64,000 nucleotides of DNA. It comes from Fistularia commersonii (taxonomy: Eukaryota > Chordata > Actinopteri > Syngnathiformes > Fistulariidae). Made by a program: the position numbers and the translations under genes. The notes beneath the pieces are model-generated. The model saw only the letters and a program-made list of their open reading frames with translations, was not told the origin of the DNA and did no database searches. Positions 1 to 14,024 of the stretch are shown here, in pieces. The first letter of the stretch is position 1. Every line of letters begins with the position of its first letter. The stretch covers positions 13,744,501 through 13,808,500 of the forward strand of contig JBBMNZ010000015.1 in the NCBI GenBank assembly GCA_037954325.1, written 5' to 3'.

Positions 1-759
1 AACATGACGGCTGCAGGCATCAATCTTTAGCAGCCTGATTAAAATACACAGCGATGGGCAATATTTATACATCCAGGGGTTGCAGGACCAACTGAGAACC
101 CCTTCCCCTGCTCAGGCAACCAAACCGCCTTCAGTTTGTGGAAAAAAGAAAAGGATTGACGCGTAAATTTGAAGTTTCTCGCAGTGCTTGCTGGGATCTG
201 CAGTGTCTCGGACACCATGGGGATGATGGGTACATTATTGCGTCCAATATAAGCGAAAGGGATGTTTGTTTAAAATGCATGCTGGGTACACGTTTGATGA
301 ATTTTAACACTATCATTGAACAAAACAAAGAATAAAAACTTCACGCTATAGGCCGATGTAAAACACTGAAGGGATGCTACCAATTGAATTAAAAAAAAGC
401 TGCTGCCCACCTGCGTAAGAGGGAATAAATCACCATCGCAGATAAAGAACAGAGTAAATGACTTGTCTCTCAAACTGGAAGAGCCAGATGTCCTTGAGTT
501 GCAGATCCACGGAACATTCATACACCAATGGCAAGGTTCCCCCGTGAACCCACGTGCAATGGAAAGCATCTCCAACATAAAGCGCTATGTCAAGACCAGC
601 TGATATGAGGTAGAAAAAGCCAACCTTGTTTGCTGCTTTGGTGAACAATGTCAATCATCCCCTGTGGAAAAGAGGGTCTCCATGTGTGATGCACTCAACG
701 TCTGCAACCCTGCAATGGATACTTTTGTCTGGTTACTGTATTTCTTAAATGAAAATAAG
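1..759. other. No gene seen (upstream of clmp exon 2)
   Basis: Unique-looking AT-rich sequence. Both strands have only short reading frames without recognisable domains or splice context. Confidence 0.5.
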
Positions 760-1440
760 GGGAAGGCATGGCTCAGCCGGTTGTCCGGGATTGAACCGAA
801 CATTCCTGGTTCGATTCCCAGCTCCTCCTAGCCCATAGGTGTCAAACTCTGGCCCGCGGGCCAAATTTGGCCCGCACTGTCATTATATTTGGCCCACAAA
901 GCCATACCAAATGACTGTGAGAGCTGGCCCGCCGGTTTAGTCTACAGTCCATGTATTGCTAATTCTACAAATCCCCAAATTTTCTGCTGATGTTTTTGCA
1001 CGAAAATCAAAACAGGACCCATAAACACCCTCTCCTCTGTGTACAGTGCTCATAGCGCCCTTATGCTAATACCGGGACTCTGCTACTTAGGCAGAAACAG
1101 GATTTTGCATGTGTGCAATATAAAGTTATATATTGTATCATATTAAGCTATGCTTGGTCCATATTCAGTTTTTAAGCAAAACTTGTTTGGGTCCATATGA
1201 AAAGGTTCATTGTTATATCTGGCGAAATATTTTTTTGAATAAATATCAATGTTGGCCTGCAACTTTGTCCCAGTTTTGAATTTTGGCCCATTGTGTATTT
1301 GAGTTTGACGCCCCTGTCCTAGCCAGTCAAAGTGTGTTTGGGAAAGACACTAACTGCTCCCCTGGTGCTACTCTTTGGCTCCCTTCTACGCATGGGTTAT
1401 CCATGATGGGTTAAACGCAGTGGTTTGTATAATATGTATA
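760..1440 (+). repeat. tRNA-derived SINE split by a hAT-like MITE
   Basis: The left part (760-833) has a tRNA-like head with a B-box GGTTCGATTCCC at 808-819. The right part resumes after 1316 with CAAAGTGTGTTTGGGAAAGA and GATGGGTTAAACGCAG, both typical of the body and tail of a common teleost SINE. The MITE at 834-1316 interrupts it. Confidence 0.75.
834..1316 (+). mobile_element. Non-autonomous hAT-like element, family A, copy 1
   Basis: It starts CATAGGTGTCAAACTC and ends GAGTTTGACGCCCCTG, which are inverted repeats. It is flanked by a perfect 8-bp duplication TCCTAGCC at 826-833 and 1317-1324, the hAT signature. At 483 bp it has no transposase frame. The interior carries repeated TGGCCCGC/GGGCC blocks near the left end. 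Confidence 0.9.
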
Positions 1441-3333
1441 ACTGAATGTGACAATGAAGGTATTTCTTACTTTCTCACAACACTGGAACCTCTGTTTTAG
1501 CAGCCTGAACTGTTTTCACGAGCTTTCACAGTCAGTTGTGCACGGACGCCTCCGGGATGAAGCGCTGCGTGGAAACTCAATGAAAGTACATTTCGGGAGG
1601 TTGCTGTGCAACACTTGTAAAGAGCTGCGGGCTGACTTGATCAATGTGGAGTTGCTTCAGCCCATACTATGAAACACACTCTGCTGCAAGAGGGGAAGGG
1701 AGGTGGGGGAAAGGGGGTTAAAGAAAAAAGGAGAAAAGCCAAATCTAGAATGCTTAATATTTTCATAAATATGGCACGGCCTTTCACGTCACGGAGCAGA
1801 TTAAATCAAAACAAGAGCTCTCTCGGAATGCGGTGCATCAGTTTGTTTATGGGTGATAAAAAAGAAATAAAACCCATAAAGAAGGGCCGGCCAACACCGA
1901 GACATAGCACTTGGTTTTACTCCTCAAGGCGGTGAATACATCAAACCAGAAGATCAGTCGGCCGTCCTTCGTCTTTTCCCTCAACTTGAAAAATCACGTT
2001 TCGTTCGTGCATGCCTCTCGATTGAACAGCTGCAATTACAGTTCAGCCAAAATGTAAATAATCACACAATATTTACTAGGGGAGGAAGTTTGACAGTTGA
2101 GATTCCCCGCCCGGTGGCAAGTTCTGACTCAGGGTTTTGTTTTTTTGCGAGCCATCCAGTAACGGCAGCGATGCGGTTGATTACGACTGCGAACGAAATA
2201 TTCGTTCTCATCTCTTTTAAATGATCGATCCATATTTATCGGCGTAGCACTTGTTTACAAGCGTGGATTAGAAGCGCGTCTCACCTTCTCCAATCCATCA
2301 AAAGCAACCTGCTTGTAGATGTTTAGGATGCGTTAAACATCTTTATCGGCAGTCTGGGATTTAAAATGTTTATTTTATCCGATACACAAAGCTGAACCGG
2401 CAGAGAGTCCGGTGTGTCAAACATTACGGTCCGTGGCCGGTTTGCACCACCTGAGACACAATCACACACACAACCTCATGAAAACCTTACTAGCGGCTCT
2501 GCTTATCACTTTTTTTTTCAATTTTCTATCTCTTATGTCTCCGTCTGCATTGCAGCATTTTGACTGCTGGCTCACTTGCAACTTTTTGGCGGGGATTTTC
2601 AGAAAATATGTAACGAAAGAGAAAAAAAAATATCTAAGCACATCTATCATTTCTATTTTGAAATATGTTTTTTCTCCCAAACTGCCTTAATTGATTCGCG
2701 GAAGGTATTTAGATTGATCTCCGTAAGCGGTAAGAAGTGAATCATACATTTGTAGGGACGGAGCTGATCAAATTTATTGATGGGGTTTGCTGTAATAAAG
2801 AAGGGTCAGCGGGCCAAGTGAGAAATGCTGAGACTTGGAAACAGAGCGATTCATGGGCCTATAACTCACCGTGGTGCCAGAGTCAAGCAGGAGGGAGGAG
2901 AAGAAGTATTGCAACAGGGAGGAGATAAGGGGGCGGAGGGAAGATGGGGTCACGCCGGAGTGAGTGAGGAGGAGGAGGACGACGAAGGGGAAGAGAGGGG
3001 AGGTTCCATTATGCAGTCGCTGGTGAAAAAATGAAGCCTCCAGCAAGTGTGAGGCATCCCTCTGAGTCCAAACAATAAATGAGGAAAGGTCAGACTTTAG
3101 CTTTGGTTACTGGCAGAATATTCCATATCATTATGCGCCGCACGGACACGCTGTTCCAACCGCTCGGATGTAGACGGTATAGAGTTGTAAGAGCTATAAA
3201 TTATAATTATTCCTTCTGAACAATCTGAGTGGCTTTAATTAACATTTAATCTTCTTGTTATTACAAATTTGGATGAAATCTAGGTTTCTATTCATCGGGA
3301 AATTGTATTTGCATAGTAACCGCATCTGTCTTT
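1441..3333. other. No gene seen
   Basis: No supported exon, RNA gene or element. A purine-rich stretch (2880-3005) and scattered homopolymers are the only features. Confidence 0.5.

Positions 3334-3413
<80 letters not shown>
3334..3413. repeat. (TG)n microsatellite, about 40 units
   Basis: Uninterrupted TG dinucleotides of about 80 bp. A minus-strand frame of repeated Thr-His across it is a repeat artefact. Confidence 0.98.
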
Positions 3414-3415
<2 letters not shown>

Positions 3416-3614
3416 ACTTTCGTGACTTCTCATCCCTCGGTGAGTTCCATGAGCTGACCTAGAACCTGCAGGGCCTGCAGACTCACTTCAGGTGAGCTTT
3501 CTAGAAAATATTGTGAGGCTGTATCAAAGCATGACTAAGCAGATTTCAGGTTAGATTATTAAAACCACGGTGTGATATATGTGCATTTGCTTTCAGTCCC
3601 ACCAATCAGACTCA

Positions 3615-3623
<9 letters not shown>

Positions 3624-3662
<39 letters not shown>
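3624..3662. repeat. (CA)n microsatellite
   Basis: About 19 uninterrupted AC units. Confidence 0.97.
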
Positions 3663-3665
<3 letters not shown>

Positions 3666-4002
3666 AGCACACAGCAGTGTTAGTTGTTGAATGGATCATG
3701 AATGTATTTGGGGTAGACGGGGCTCATAGGAGATGATGGTTTAGATCATTTTAACAATTATTCATTTGAATTAAACTATTAAAAAAGCTAACTTTCATTT
3801 TTCAAAGTTTGCAACTGTTAAGTTTTCCACCCCATGCATCACCGCAACAGACTTTTTTATAACCAGCTAGAAATGCTTACTGGAACATCAAGTATTGCTA
3901 GAATAATTATGCAAAACTACACTGAGAGATTGCAAATTCACTTGAGGGATTTTGGACAATTCCCTATTTCAACAACTTACTGTCATTTCTGTGTCCATGT
4001 GA

Positions 4003-4117
4003 TGGATTGATTGTTTGATTGGTTCATGGATTCATTGATTTGTTGATTCATTGATTCATTGATTCATTGATTCATTAATTCATTGATTCATTGATTCATT
4101 GATTCATTGATTCATTT
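4003..4117. repeat. 8-bp tandem repeat GATTCATT
   Basis: About 12 head-to-tail units of GATTCATT, the first ones degenerate (GATTGATT, GATTGGTT, GATTTGTT). This is a short minisatellite. Confidence 0.92.
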
Positions 4118-6095
4118 TAACAGTAGCATTGGCATGATGTGCTGGGGGGAATTTGAAGACAGCCAAACATTTCCATGTCTGGGTGCGCTTTTAATGAAAT
4201 ACAGAAGTCTAAGTAAATACAAAAGTATAATCCTGTCATTAAGACGAGGATGTGCATTGCCACTGTCTGCAAGATTTGATTCTGTTAAGATTCACCGTTC
4301 TATGATTCGATTCGATTGTGCGATGCATGGAAATCATATATCAATTTTCTATCTTACCGCACATGGCTTTCTCCATCAATTAACATAAAAAGCCAGATAA
4401 ATATGAACTCTACTTTAAAATCAAGATACAAACAAATGTCACATGCTTTGTTACATTAAGCAGACTCTTCGATCTTTGGTTGGGCTGGGTCGCTAGTTTC
4501 CCTCCGTTGTTAGCTGAGGCTAACGTTAGCTCAGCGTGCTAATGTGCTTCCTCAAATTAATGATGAAAATATTTTACTTTCTGCACGGCAAGTTTTACAG
4601 TTAGCAGTTGTCCAGTTGACGACTTGATTTTTATTGCACTTTGGCCGCTGCTGCTTTGTTCTTCTGCCGTGTTGCATCTTATTTTTTTGCTTTTTTTTTC
4701 TGTGCTCACACCGGGCTCGCACATGTGCCCTTCAGCCGTAATGCAACTTAAACCTTAAAACTTTATTGTCCGAGCAAAAAAGTGAAACACAACCATCAAA
4801 CTGTTTATTTTGAATTTGAAAATCGATTATGTGACTTAATTGCATCAATTCCAAATTGTCCAATTAAGCATCTCGATGCATCTTTGAGTCGATACTTTTC
4901 TGCACCACCCTATTAAGACGTCTTCCCTTCTCTTCTGGGTACCAACCCTTGAAACGGTTAGGCAGCGACTGAAAGGAAACTTGAATTGCCCCGAACTCGA
5001 GGGACCTCCATGTTTGGAGAGGAGAAAGAATATGTTCTTTTTTTGTCACAGTTGCGGTAAGAATCGGAAAATTCAGCTCTCTGTGACAGGTCGAGGTAAA
5101 TGGAAGTGAAAGGAGTTTTCAGTTGTGCAACTTGCTTTATTTACATACGGCGACTGCGGGTGGCTTTTAGTTAAATGGGTGCTCTCACATTAACATGATA
5201 AAAGGTCGTCTACTCCAAAAAAAGAACATCTGACACATGTCATACTTTGTCCATAAAGCATTGGTGTATAAGGAATTGAATCTCCTCCCATGCATTTTCT
5301 GCTCAGATATTGTCACCAGATTTAAGCTAATAACAAAAATTGCATTCACATTTACATATTGCTTTTATTTCTTCGTTAGGACACTATGGGGATTCAGCAA
5401 CAGTTTTTTTTTTTTTTTTTCAACTTTTTAGCTTTTTCCGGACTAAAAAGTCACAAAGAATGCAACTCACCAAAAAACTCTGAATGCTCCTCCAACGAGG
5501 TCACCTTTGAAATCCACAATGATCCCCCCCTTTCAAAAAAAAGGGAAGCCAAAGCTCATCTGCTCTGTTGTGCCGCTTCAATCACTGTTGTTCCGCCGAA
5601 CACAATAAAAAGGACAAATGAGAGAAAGAGCATTGGCTTAGAGGCATGAGATCCCACACACGACACACACCACTCACACACACACACTCACACACCAGCC
5701 AAATGTGGCGCTGAGATGGGATTTCCAGTCTATTGTCTATTCTCCCTGTCGATATCTGAATGAAGTGGAACAGAGTCTGTCTCAGTGGTTTTTGTCGGGA
5801 TGAAAAACTTCTGAATTATTTTCTCTTTCATGATGTAGTGCTTAGTACATGAGCACTGAAACATTGTCATGGACTTCCACAATAACGGCTTCCCCAAGAC
5901 AACAAGCAGCTTAGAGCACCACCCATGAGCTGCCCCGCAATTAAGCCTATACTATTATTAGCATTATTGTTACCCTTTGTATTTATTTATTTTTATTAAT
6001 ATTTCACTATTATTAAAATGTTTTGTCTTATGTATCTTTTTGTGATTTATTTATTACTAACATTTCTAATATTACTATTGCACTACTACTGCCAC
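4118..6095. other. No gene seen
   Basis: AT-rich unique sequence with T-runs near 5405 and a short CA-rich patch at 5655-5695. No supported exon. Confidence 0.5.
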
Positions 6096-6280
6096 TAATA
6101 ATAACAACAAGAATGATGATGATTATTATTATTATTATTACTACTATTATTACTATTACTATTATTATATAATTGTTGATATTGTTATCATTATTATGAT
6201 AATATAACAATAACAATAATAATAATAATACTTGTTGTTATCGTTATTATCATTATTATTATTATTAGATTGATTATAAT
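6096..6280. repeat. AAT/ATT trinucleotide-rich low-complexity tract
   Basis: Interrupted ATT and AAT runs on both strands. A minus-strand Ile/Asn-rich frame here is an artefact. Confidence 0.9.
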
Positions 6281-7919
6281 AATGAAAATGAAAATAAGAA
6301 TATTTGATTGATGTATTCATTATTTTTGTTGTAATGTATTATTTTGTTTGTATGTTTATTTATTTATTTATTTAATTATTTATTCTAATTATAATTTTCA
6401 TAACTTTGTGTACTTTATGTATTATATTTGTTTTTACATTTCTTATTGAAGATAAATTCATTCTTTTTGAGTCCCCAGTAAACTGGCCCAATAAGCATTT
6501 TTTCGGTCACAGGTTATTATGTTGTCACTCACAGACAAAAGAGAAGGGGACAAATGTATTCTGAGAAATCTGTCAGTCGAAAGAGAAACAGCAAGTATGA
6601 ATAGAAGTGTATCATCCTTAGCAGCCATTTGGTATTCATTAAATCTCTCATCATTGCTCACTGTGTAATATATGTTATAGCTCATGATGATAAATGTGGC
6701 AGAGGGGAGACTTGATGGTGCTGATGGCAATGAGAGGCACAAGGCAGGGCAGGGCCACCTCGCAGCCACATCATTAAGATGCTTTGAGACCAGAGTCTCT
6801 TCACGTTTGTTCGCCTTCATGTCAGAGCGCTCATGAACACACCACCCACTGCGCCAATGTCAAATGACTCCCTGAGCACCAGCATGTTCACCCCACATTA
6901 ACATTATTCATGCTGACAGAGAGTCACGACTCCTAAGAGAGAACACTCCCCTCTCCTCTCCAGGTGGAGTCAGATCAGACCCGGTGTGTGTTTTTGCTTC
7001 CGGGGCCCCTGGTGTATAAACATGTACTCACAATAACCTGCACTCGCATACAACGCTGTTTGTCAAGCAAATGTGAGGGTGAAAAACATCCCACAATAAA
7101 AACAAAATTATGGCTACTTGACTGGATATCTGTTAATCAGGATATCTAAAGTTTTAGTAACTCTATCAAACAATAAATGATCACAGATATTTTCAGTTTA
7201 TTGATGCCTTTCTTTCATTTTGTTGCTGTTGTTGTTATTTGCTCACAATTTATTTAGCCATGGAATAATCGTTTTAATTTTTTGGCCAATTTAAAAGGCA
7301 AAACAAACAAAGAATCAGAGTAATACACACACCAAGCTCAATAAACAAGCAGACATTATTATTATTTTTATTATTGTTGCTGTTTATTGTTTGTGTAAGA
7401 AATACATTTAGGATTTTAGGATACTACTCAATTTGATCCTAGAATGAATGAATGCTCATTGTGCATCCATGTTATTGCACAAGCTCCAAAAAAAAACAAA
7501 AAAAAAAGAAGATTAAGATTCCTTGTGCAAGATGAATCCTATTCCACTGACTGACAGCCAATTCTTACTGGGTCGCATGACGAAATTGTGACAAGTCCGT
7601 GACTAAGTTGGCTGCAGCGACGGGAGAGGGAGCCACGGCGAGGGCCACCGCAGCCGTTGTCGGCGTGGCACTAACATGTCACTAAAGTAATGATGGTGAT
7701 GTTGCAATGCTTAAATTTCCCCTGGCAATGTACATCTGAGGACTGAGTCAGACACTGATGGTGCTGCTTCAGAACTAATATGGTGTTCAGTGTCTTGCTA
7801 TCAAGCTTTTAGAAGAAGGGATCAAATCAGTAACGAGATGGTTAGATTAACGCAAAATAAGCCAAAGTACTTGGTCTTCTTCTGCTAAGCTACAAGGCGT
7901 TCGTTATCCACGGGGGCGG
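6281..7919. other. No gene seen
   Basis: Mixed sequence without supported exons. From about 7610 it turns CpG-rich and runs into the degenerate minisatellite downstream. Confidence 0.5.
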
Positions 7920-8235
7920 TGTTATCGGCGTGTCATCGCCATGACGACGACACGAAGCCGCTGACACGAAGATGCGGAGAAGACGCCGATATGTTATTGT
8001 AGCAAAAGAGGCATATCTGTGCGCCGCTGATACGTGACCTCGTCAATGATCGGGAACGACAGCGGCGCTGACATGTTACCTCGGTAATCACGGCGATGTC
8101 AGAGCGGCGCCGATGTGTTGCCTCGGTGATGATGACGCCGTCAGTGTGGTGTTGACACGGCGGCCCAGCGATGGCGGTGAGGTGATGACATGTCACCGCT
8201 GCGTCGACGGTGATGGCAGGGTGGCATTGACATGT
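7920..8235. repeat. Degenerate CpG-rich minisatellite, unit about 42 bp
   Basis: Related blocks follow each other: GCGCCGCTGATACGTGACCT (8018), GCGGCGCTGACATGTTACCT (8062), GCGGCGCCGATGTGTTGCCT (8104), then looser copies to GCATTGACATGTCGCCGTCG. The first three are spaced about 42-44 bp. Units have diverged and no frame is kept. Confidence 0.75.
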
Positions 8236-10470
8236 CGCCGTCGTCCTAATTAAAAGCCTTTGATTTGTAACCAGGCCTTCCAGCTGGCTCTGTTGCCAGA
8301 TCTCATCATTACTGAAGTGATGGATCCCTTTGATACAATTACACCAAAGGCTTCTATTCCTGCAGAATGGAGATAATGTGAACTGCGCGCCGTCTTTCCA
8401 CGTGTCATCCTGCGATTTCGGCGTGCGGTGAAGTCATGATCGCAGATTATGTCAAGAATTTTCAATATCTTCCTCTGATCTCCATCCTCTGTCCCCATCA
8501 TATGGTAATATAGTGCTTCAATAACCGAGTTGAGGGCGGAACCATCTGTCTAGCGTAAGTAGAGCACCGAGCCTTTTTTTTTCCCCAGCTGCTCTAAACA
8601 CATGACTTGTTAAACAACCTGGTAGCCTATCAATTCGATTGCAGGCCCAGTAGTCATTAAATGCCAGTAATTGCATCCCATGGCCCTTCCCGAAAATCCA
8701 AAGCCAATCTGTGGTCCATTACTCACAACTGCGATGTGGAAACTTGAAGAATCCAGTTTACAAACTGGACTTCTTGTGTGTCCGGTTGCCCTAATCATCA
8801 AACTCATAAAAAAGTACTCTGTGGAACAGAGGAGGAGGTATGTGAAATAAAGTAACTTTGGTGTTTTTTATAAAAACCAGTATAACACAAATTGCAGACG
8901 TTATTAAGTCTTTTTAATACATTGATGCGTGTTTGTGTGTGTGTGTGTGTGTATGTGTGTGTGTGAACTGCACACTATTCTACTTTTACCCACGGGTTAA
9001 ACCGTAGCACTAAGATAAAACACTACAGGATTTGACTTTTCCCATCAGAGTTGACTTGGCACAGCTTTCTCTCTCCAGTGCGTCAAGAAAATTCTCCATC
9101 ATATCGGACTCTTGGTTTGGAATACAGAAAGTAATTATCTTTTCAGGTAAACAAACCTAAACGAAGAGCAGGAAGGAATTGAAGGTTCATTTTGAGCAGA
9201 TGAGTGTTCTCAGCTCACAGCCTTTAGGATACAATATTGCCGCCCCCATTTATCCGTTTCTAAATCCTGTATCTATTACGTAGATCGTAAAACCGCATCT
9301 TAAGTAAAATAGAGTTGATCGATAATTTTTTTTAGATGTTTGTCAGGCTTTTGTTTCTTTCCCCCCAAGTTCCAGTCAATATCCAATTTATTTATCAATT
9401 CCTTTGTCTGTTTATTCATTTTTACTTTTTTAAAGAAATTTCTATCCAAACTTTAGGTCCTCCCTTTCATTTTTTTTTTTTTTTTTTGTCTTTTGAAGTC
9501 ATTTTTAGATAATCCCATACCTATTTTCACCATTATCATATCATTTTGATGTGATTTCACCATTATAAAACAATAAGTCATTTAAAACCTTTCAAGACAG
9601 TACAGCGCCACAGGGTAGTTTGGGGCAATTCACTGTTAGATGAACTTTAAATATTTCTAGCGTTAGAGAACGGAAAGATAGATCCTTTAGTCGAGCCATG
9701 GTTGAGTTCAAATAAGCAAACGCCATAATAAAAGGAGAGGAAATGTGTGGGATGCCCTGACATTATATAGACCGTCCTGGAGCCAGAAGCTCAGGGCCTT
9801 GAAGATCTTGCTGTACAAACACAGAACCTATCCCTGCATTCCAAAGCACCCCCCGCCCCACAACGCCACCCACAAAAAAAAATCCCAAATGAGTGAAAAC
9901 TAAATTACAGGGTTGGGGGAGGTGAAGGTGGAGAACAAAGGTCAGTTTGTGAAAACCTGAGTAGCGACAGACGTGACATCAGAGATGACGGAGGATGTGA
10001 AGGACTCGCAAGGGGGGATTAGTCATGGCAGCAAAGGAGAGAGGGGAGAACGATGGTTTCAAGCCGCCCACGGGGTTTGCAGTGGAGTTTGGTTCTATTT
10101 CCTCCACATGTGCAACCAACACCATTTGGCGTTATCGCACTATCTGGATGGAGCGTGACCCCTCCGGCTACCAGGCTTCAATCTGCAAATGTTTTTCTTA
10201 CTTTTAGAAAAGTCGAGGTCACCAGAGTGGAATCCCGTGATCTACAATTTCGCTACCGAAGCTGTTGCGTGTTAGAAAAACGCAAAAATGGAGGGGGGGA
10301 TGATGATGACCCCTGACTATTAGAGGCCAAAACACACAAAAAAAAAAAATCTAATAATAATGCTGGTTTTCATAACAGATACGGTGAATAATATGCTATT
10401 GACACACAGTATATACACATACATTAACAGACCATATGTAGACATATGTATGTAAAAAATTTTGAAAAAA
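8236..10470. other. No gene seen
   Basis: Holds a short TG repeat (about 8933-8964) and a T-run (about 9470-9487). No exon or RNA gene supported. Confidence 0.5.
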
Positions 10471-10620
<150 letters not shown>

Positions 10621-13584
10621 TTTTTTATTGATTTATTTTCAACAGACCATTTCAGGTGAATATCTCTATGGACAGCCCATGAAGAGATGTATTTCATTTC
10701 TTACAAAACTTTCATTTTGTATAAAATATATAATGAATCATATTATATACTTCATAAAACCTCATATTAACGGAAAAAAAGGACAGTATGCAATCACTGA
10801 ATCTACCTTGAAATGAAGGCAGATCCATGAGTGACAATGATTTGAGATATTTTGTATTTGTTTAAGCTCTTGTCTGATTATATTAATATCAATGATATAA
10901 CAGTAATGCTGAATAATCTCAAAGTGAGTAATATCACAATAGCACAACTGAGAAAGTTACATACGTCAATACTTTGGTTTTTTGAGTGCAACACAAGTCC
11001 CTGTTAGCTTCTTTAGTGCCTCTGGTGCATGCTTAACCCCGTCGCGGTATTTGGCCTGTGGCGTGACCTTAAGAGTGTGTCGTAAACACACCAGTGACTG
11101 CTTCTCATCACTGCACGCAGAGCCCGCAGGGGGTAACTGGGAGCCCCGCAGAAGACAAAAATGGAAGCTGTCCGCAAAATAGATCTCGATCACGCTCAAC
11201 CCAATTGTGACGGAAATACCGCTGCTATGCATCAACACAACGCACGACACTTCACCTCAGTTAAGGTGCGAGAGCGACGACGGCGACGGGATTCCGGGTC
11301 AGGCAGTAATGCAATGCCTATATTCCCTTTTGCACAGTGAGGTGAAGTCTCACATCTCCGATATGCATGGATCCTGTCACAAAGATGAACCCGTTGGCTG
11401 TAATCCCACCTTATCAGACTGACAAATGGCTAACCCCCTAGCTAGCCCTGTCTCCTGCGTATCCTGCACTGCGATTTGTTGATACTAATGCAAGGTGGCA
11501 CTGCAGGGGCTCCTGAAAGAACGCAGCTAGAGAGGGTTGGCATTGTGTGCAAGACTGATACTTCCCACTTTCCCAGGAGAGCTGCCGGTTAATTGTTAAG
11601 CGCGGTTGTTCGGCTGAATACATCATTTGCCATGGAATAAAGAGCAACAATGCTTTCGCATTACAGTCCTCTCATCTTCCTCACCCCCGGTTCAACTGAT
11701 GGATCTCTGCGAAAGCTATTCACTTTCTGGTACTCCTCTGGTTTGTTTTGTATACGCTCCCTCTCTCCCCACCCACTGATCTGCTTATTCTGAGTCCTTA
11801 ATCGCCCCCATCCTCTAATTCATTTAACATACATGCCGCGCTCACGGCCCGACCGCCCGCTTTGTTCATAAAAACAACCGATTTGAACGTTACCGTCAGT
11901 CGATCCTATCTCTTTTCAATTATTTATGGCGGCCAAGGACGCGAGTGTTGATTGCAGGAGGAAATCCACTGTCAATTAATTTGTAGGTCGCTTATTTTGA
12001 CGGTATGATGAAATAATTTCATTATCGCTCAAGTGTGGACTGGTCTTTATCTTCGCAACAACCCGTATATATTACATTGGAAATAATGGTTTCTAACCTT
12101 TCGTACCCGATTCATTAAGATCCGACAGATTACAGTAAGTCGTTGAATGCGGCGTAAAGGAAAAGCACTGCCAGACTCAAAATGAGAAAATGGTGATGAA
12201 GGGTCATGGATGTTTTATCAATTGGGTAAAAACAGACAGGAAGGTATAACTGAACATTTTGCATTGCCTAATTCTGCTGATGCTTGTTGCTGCATCGGTC
12301 TGCCAGCTTGCCTGTGTGCCAAATATAAAAAAACTAGATAAATTCAGATGCCAATTCAGTTATAAAGCAGAAATGTCAATTAATCTGGAGTTGCAATTTT
12401 GAGAACGCCTCTCAGTAAATGCATCCCGTGGAAAAATCGGTAAAACTTTACTCAGGTATCATGCTTGATAGAAAATGTCTAATTATTTTCCAAATCAACA
12501 GTTTGGTGTTAAAGAGTAGAACTATGACGGTCCAAAGTCCAACGTTGTTCAAAAGGGGGAATCCATGCAAACGAAGATCAGACGGCCGGGAAATTGATGG
12601 AAATGGTCAAAAAAATTGTCAAAATTCCGCGATCTTAATGTTTCCACTTGCGGGAAATGTAAACTGCGTATGCTGGGTTGCGACATGTGTGGACGATCAA
12701 GAGAATTGATCGTGACAGTGTGCAGCCGCGGCATCTGTCACGTCGAAAAGGCGGCCGTCGTTGCGGTAAAGGTCGCAGGTGGCGCGGCCCTATGGATCCC
12801 TACAAGCTTAAACCAAACAGCATTACCATAAATGATTGCACAACTGGTTACAGTTGCTATGCTCCTTCAGGAAAGAAATAATTCAGAACATTTTGACTTT
12901 ATTTACGAAATGCAAAATCTAAAAATGTCATTTTATTTTTCTATCCATACCTGCTGGCGCACCTGATCTAAATATAAGGTATTAATCACACCTTGGACTA
13001 TTTTGACCATTTTTTTTTTGGGGGGGGGGGGGAGCAATTGGTCTTGTGCTTTTAAGTGCTGCTGAAACATAGTCATGATTAAGCCAAGCAATGACACTTT
13101 ACTTCCTGGTGCTGAAGGGAAATCAATTTCATTTGTACTTCAGAGTGTCTCCAACTAAAAGGGCTGATGCATTGATCACATTCCAAGAGCTATAATACCC
13201 TAAGTGCCTTGATAGCACGGGGACATCCCTCCCTTATACAGGAGTTTAATGAAATCTATCAGGACTGCATTCTAATCACAAGAGGAAGGGCAGGAGGGAG
13301 AGAGGACGGCACGAGATTAATTTGAAAAGAAAGAGGGAGAACTAATTTGGATATTAGAACTTAAATCATAAACATTTAAGAAGCGGACTCCCTCCCTGCG
13401 CCGAGCCTCTAAAGCATTCCTTTCCCCAGACGCGATACGTTTTACATAAACGTTCCACTCTGCCGCCTCCAGATTCATTTAAAAGGAGCCTCTCAGTCTC
13501 TCCTTTGTTAAATGATAATACGCCCAGATAGGTAGGGTATGTCTGCCGCGTCTTATCACTACAAAGTTTTGGGGCTTTTTTCAG
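10621..13584. other. No gene seen
   Basis: Unique sequence with a G-run at about 13020-13032. No supported exon. 13200-13500 is purine-rich. Confidence 0.5.
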
Positions 13585-13674
13585 TTTTTTTTTTTTTTTT
13601 TTTTTTTTCTCACATGAATAGCTTTTAACACATTGGTTCTGTCAACCCGGGTCCTTCATTCATCTTTGCTCACA

Positions 13675-13699
13675 TTCACACACACACACACACACACAC
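13675..13699. repeat. (CA)n microsatellite
   Basis: About 12 CA units, preceded by a long T-run at 13585-13609. Confidence 0.95.
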
Positions 13700-13987
13700 T
13701 CACACTCACAAAACCCCATTTGATGATAGGGTTTTGGCAGGCCGTCTCCCACATTGTTTTAATCTGCTGGAGGGCTTTTTGGGAGGTGAGATGCGAGCCA
13801 AGTGTGAGGAGGAGAAGTGATAGCAGAGGAGGCAAAGAGAGGGTTGTGTTAGTTTGACAATTCATCTGGTTCCAATCAGACCGCCTCTCCTGCCTCCTGC
13901 TGTCAGACCTGCATCGACATTGGACGGGAACTGTGATGCTGTATTTTTTATGTGTTCAAGTGGGTTTAGGGTTGTTGTGCCTTTGCC

Positions 13988-13989
<2 letters not shown>

Positions 13990-14023
<34 letters not shown>
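13990..14023. repeat. (GT)n microsatellite
   Basis: 17 uninterrupted GT units. Confidence 0.97.

Positions 14024-14024
<1 letters not shown>

Noticed and set aside
808..819. tRNA gene at B-box-like sequence
   Set aside because: Only the head of a SINE. No complete cloverleaf or anticodon arm.
5032..5056. Possible clmp first exon: ATG reading MFFFCHSC with a phase-1 GTAAGA donor
   Set aside because: Phase fits exon 2, but the peptide is a poor signal sequence, unlike human MSLLLLLLL, and lies 24.6 kb away with no other support.
13721..13783. Hydrophobic MIGFWQAVSHIVLICWRAFW before GTGAGA
   Set aside because: The donor is in phase 0, which does not join in frame to clmp exon 2.
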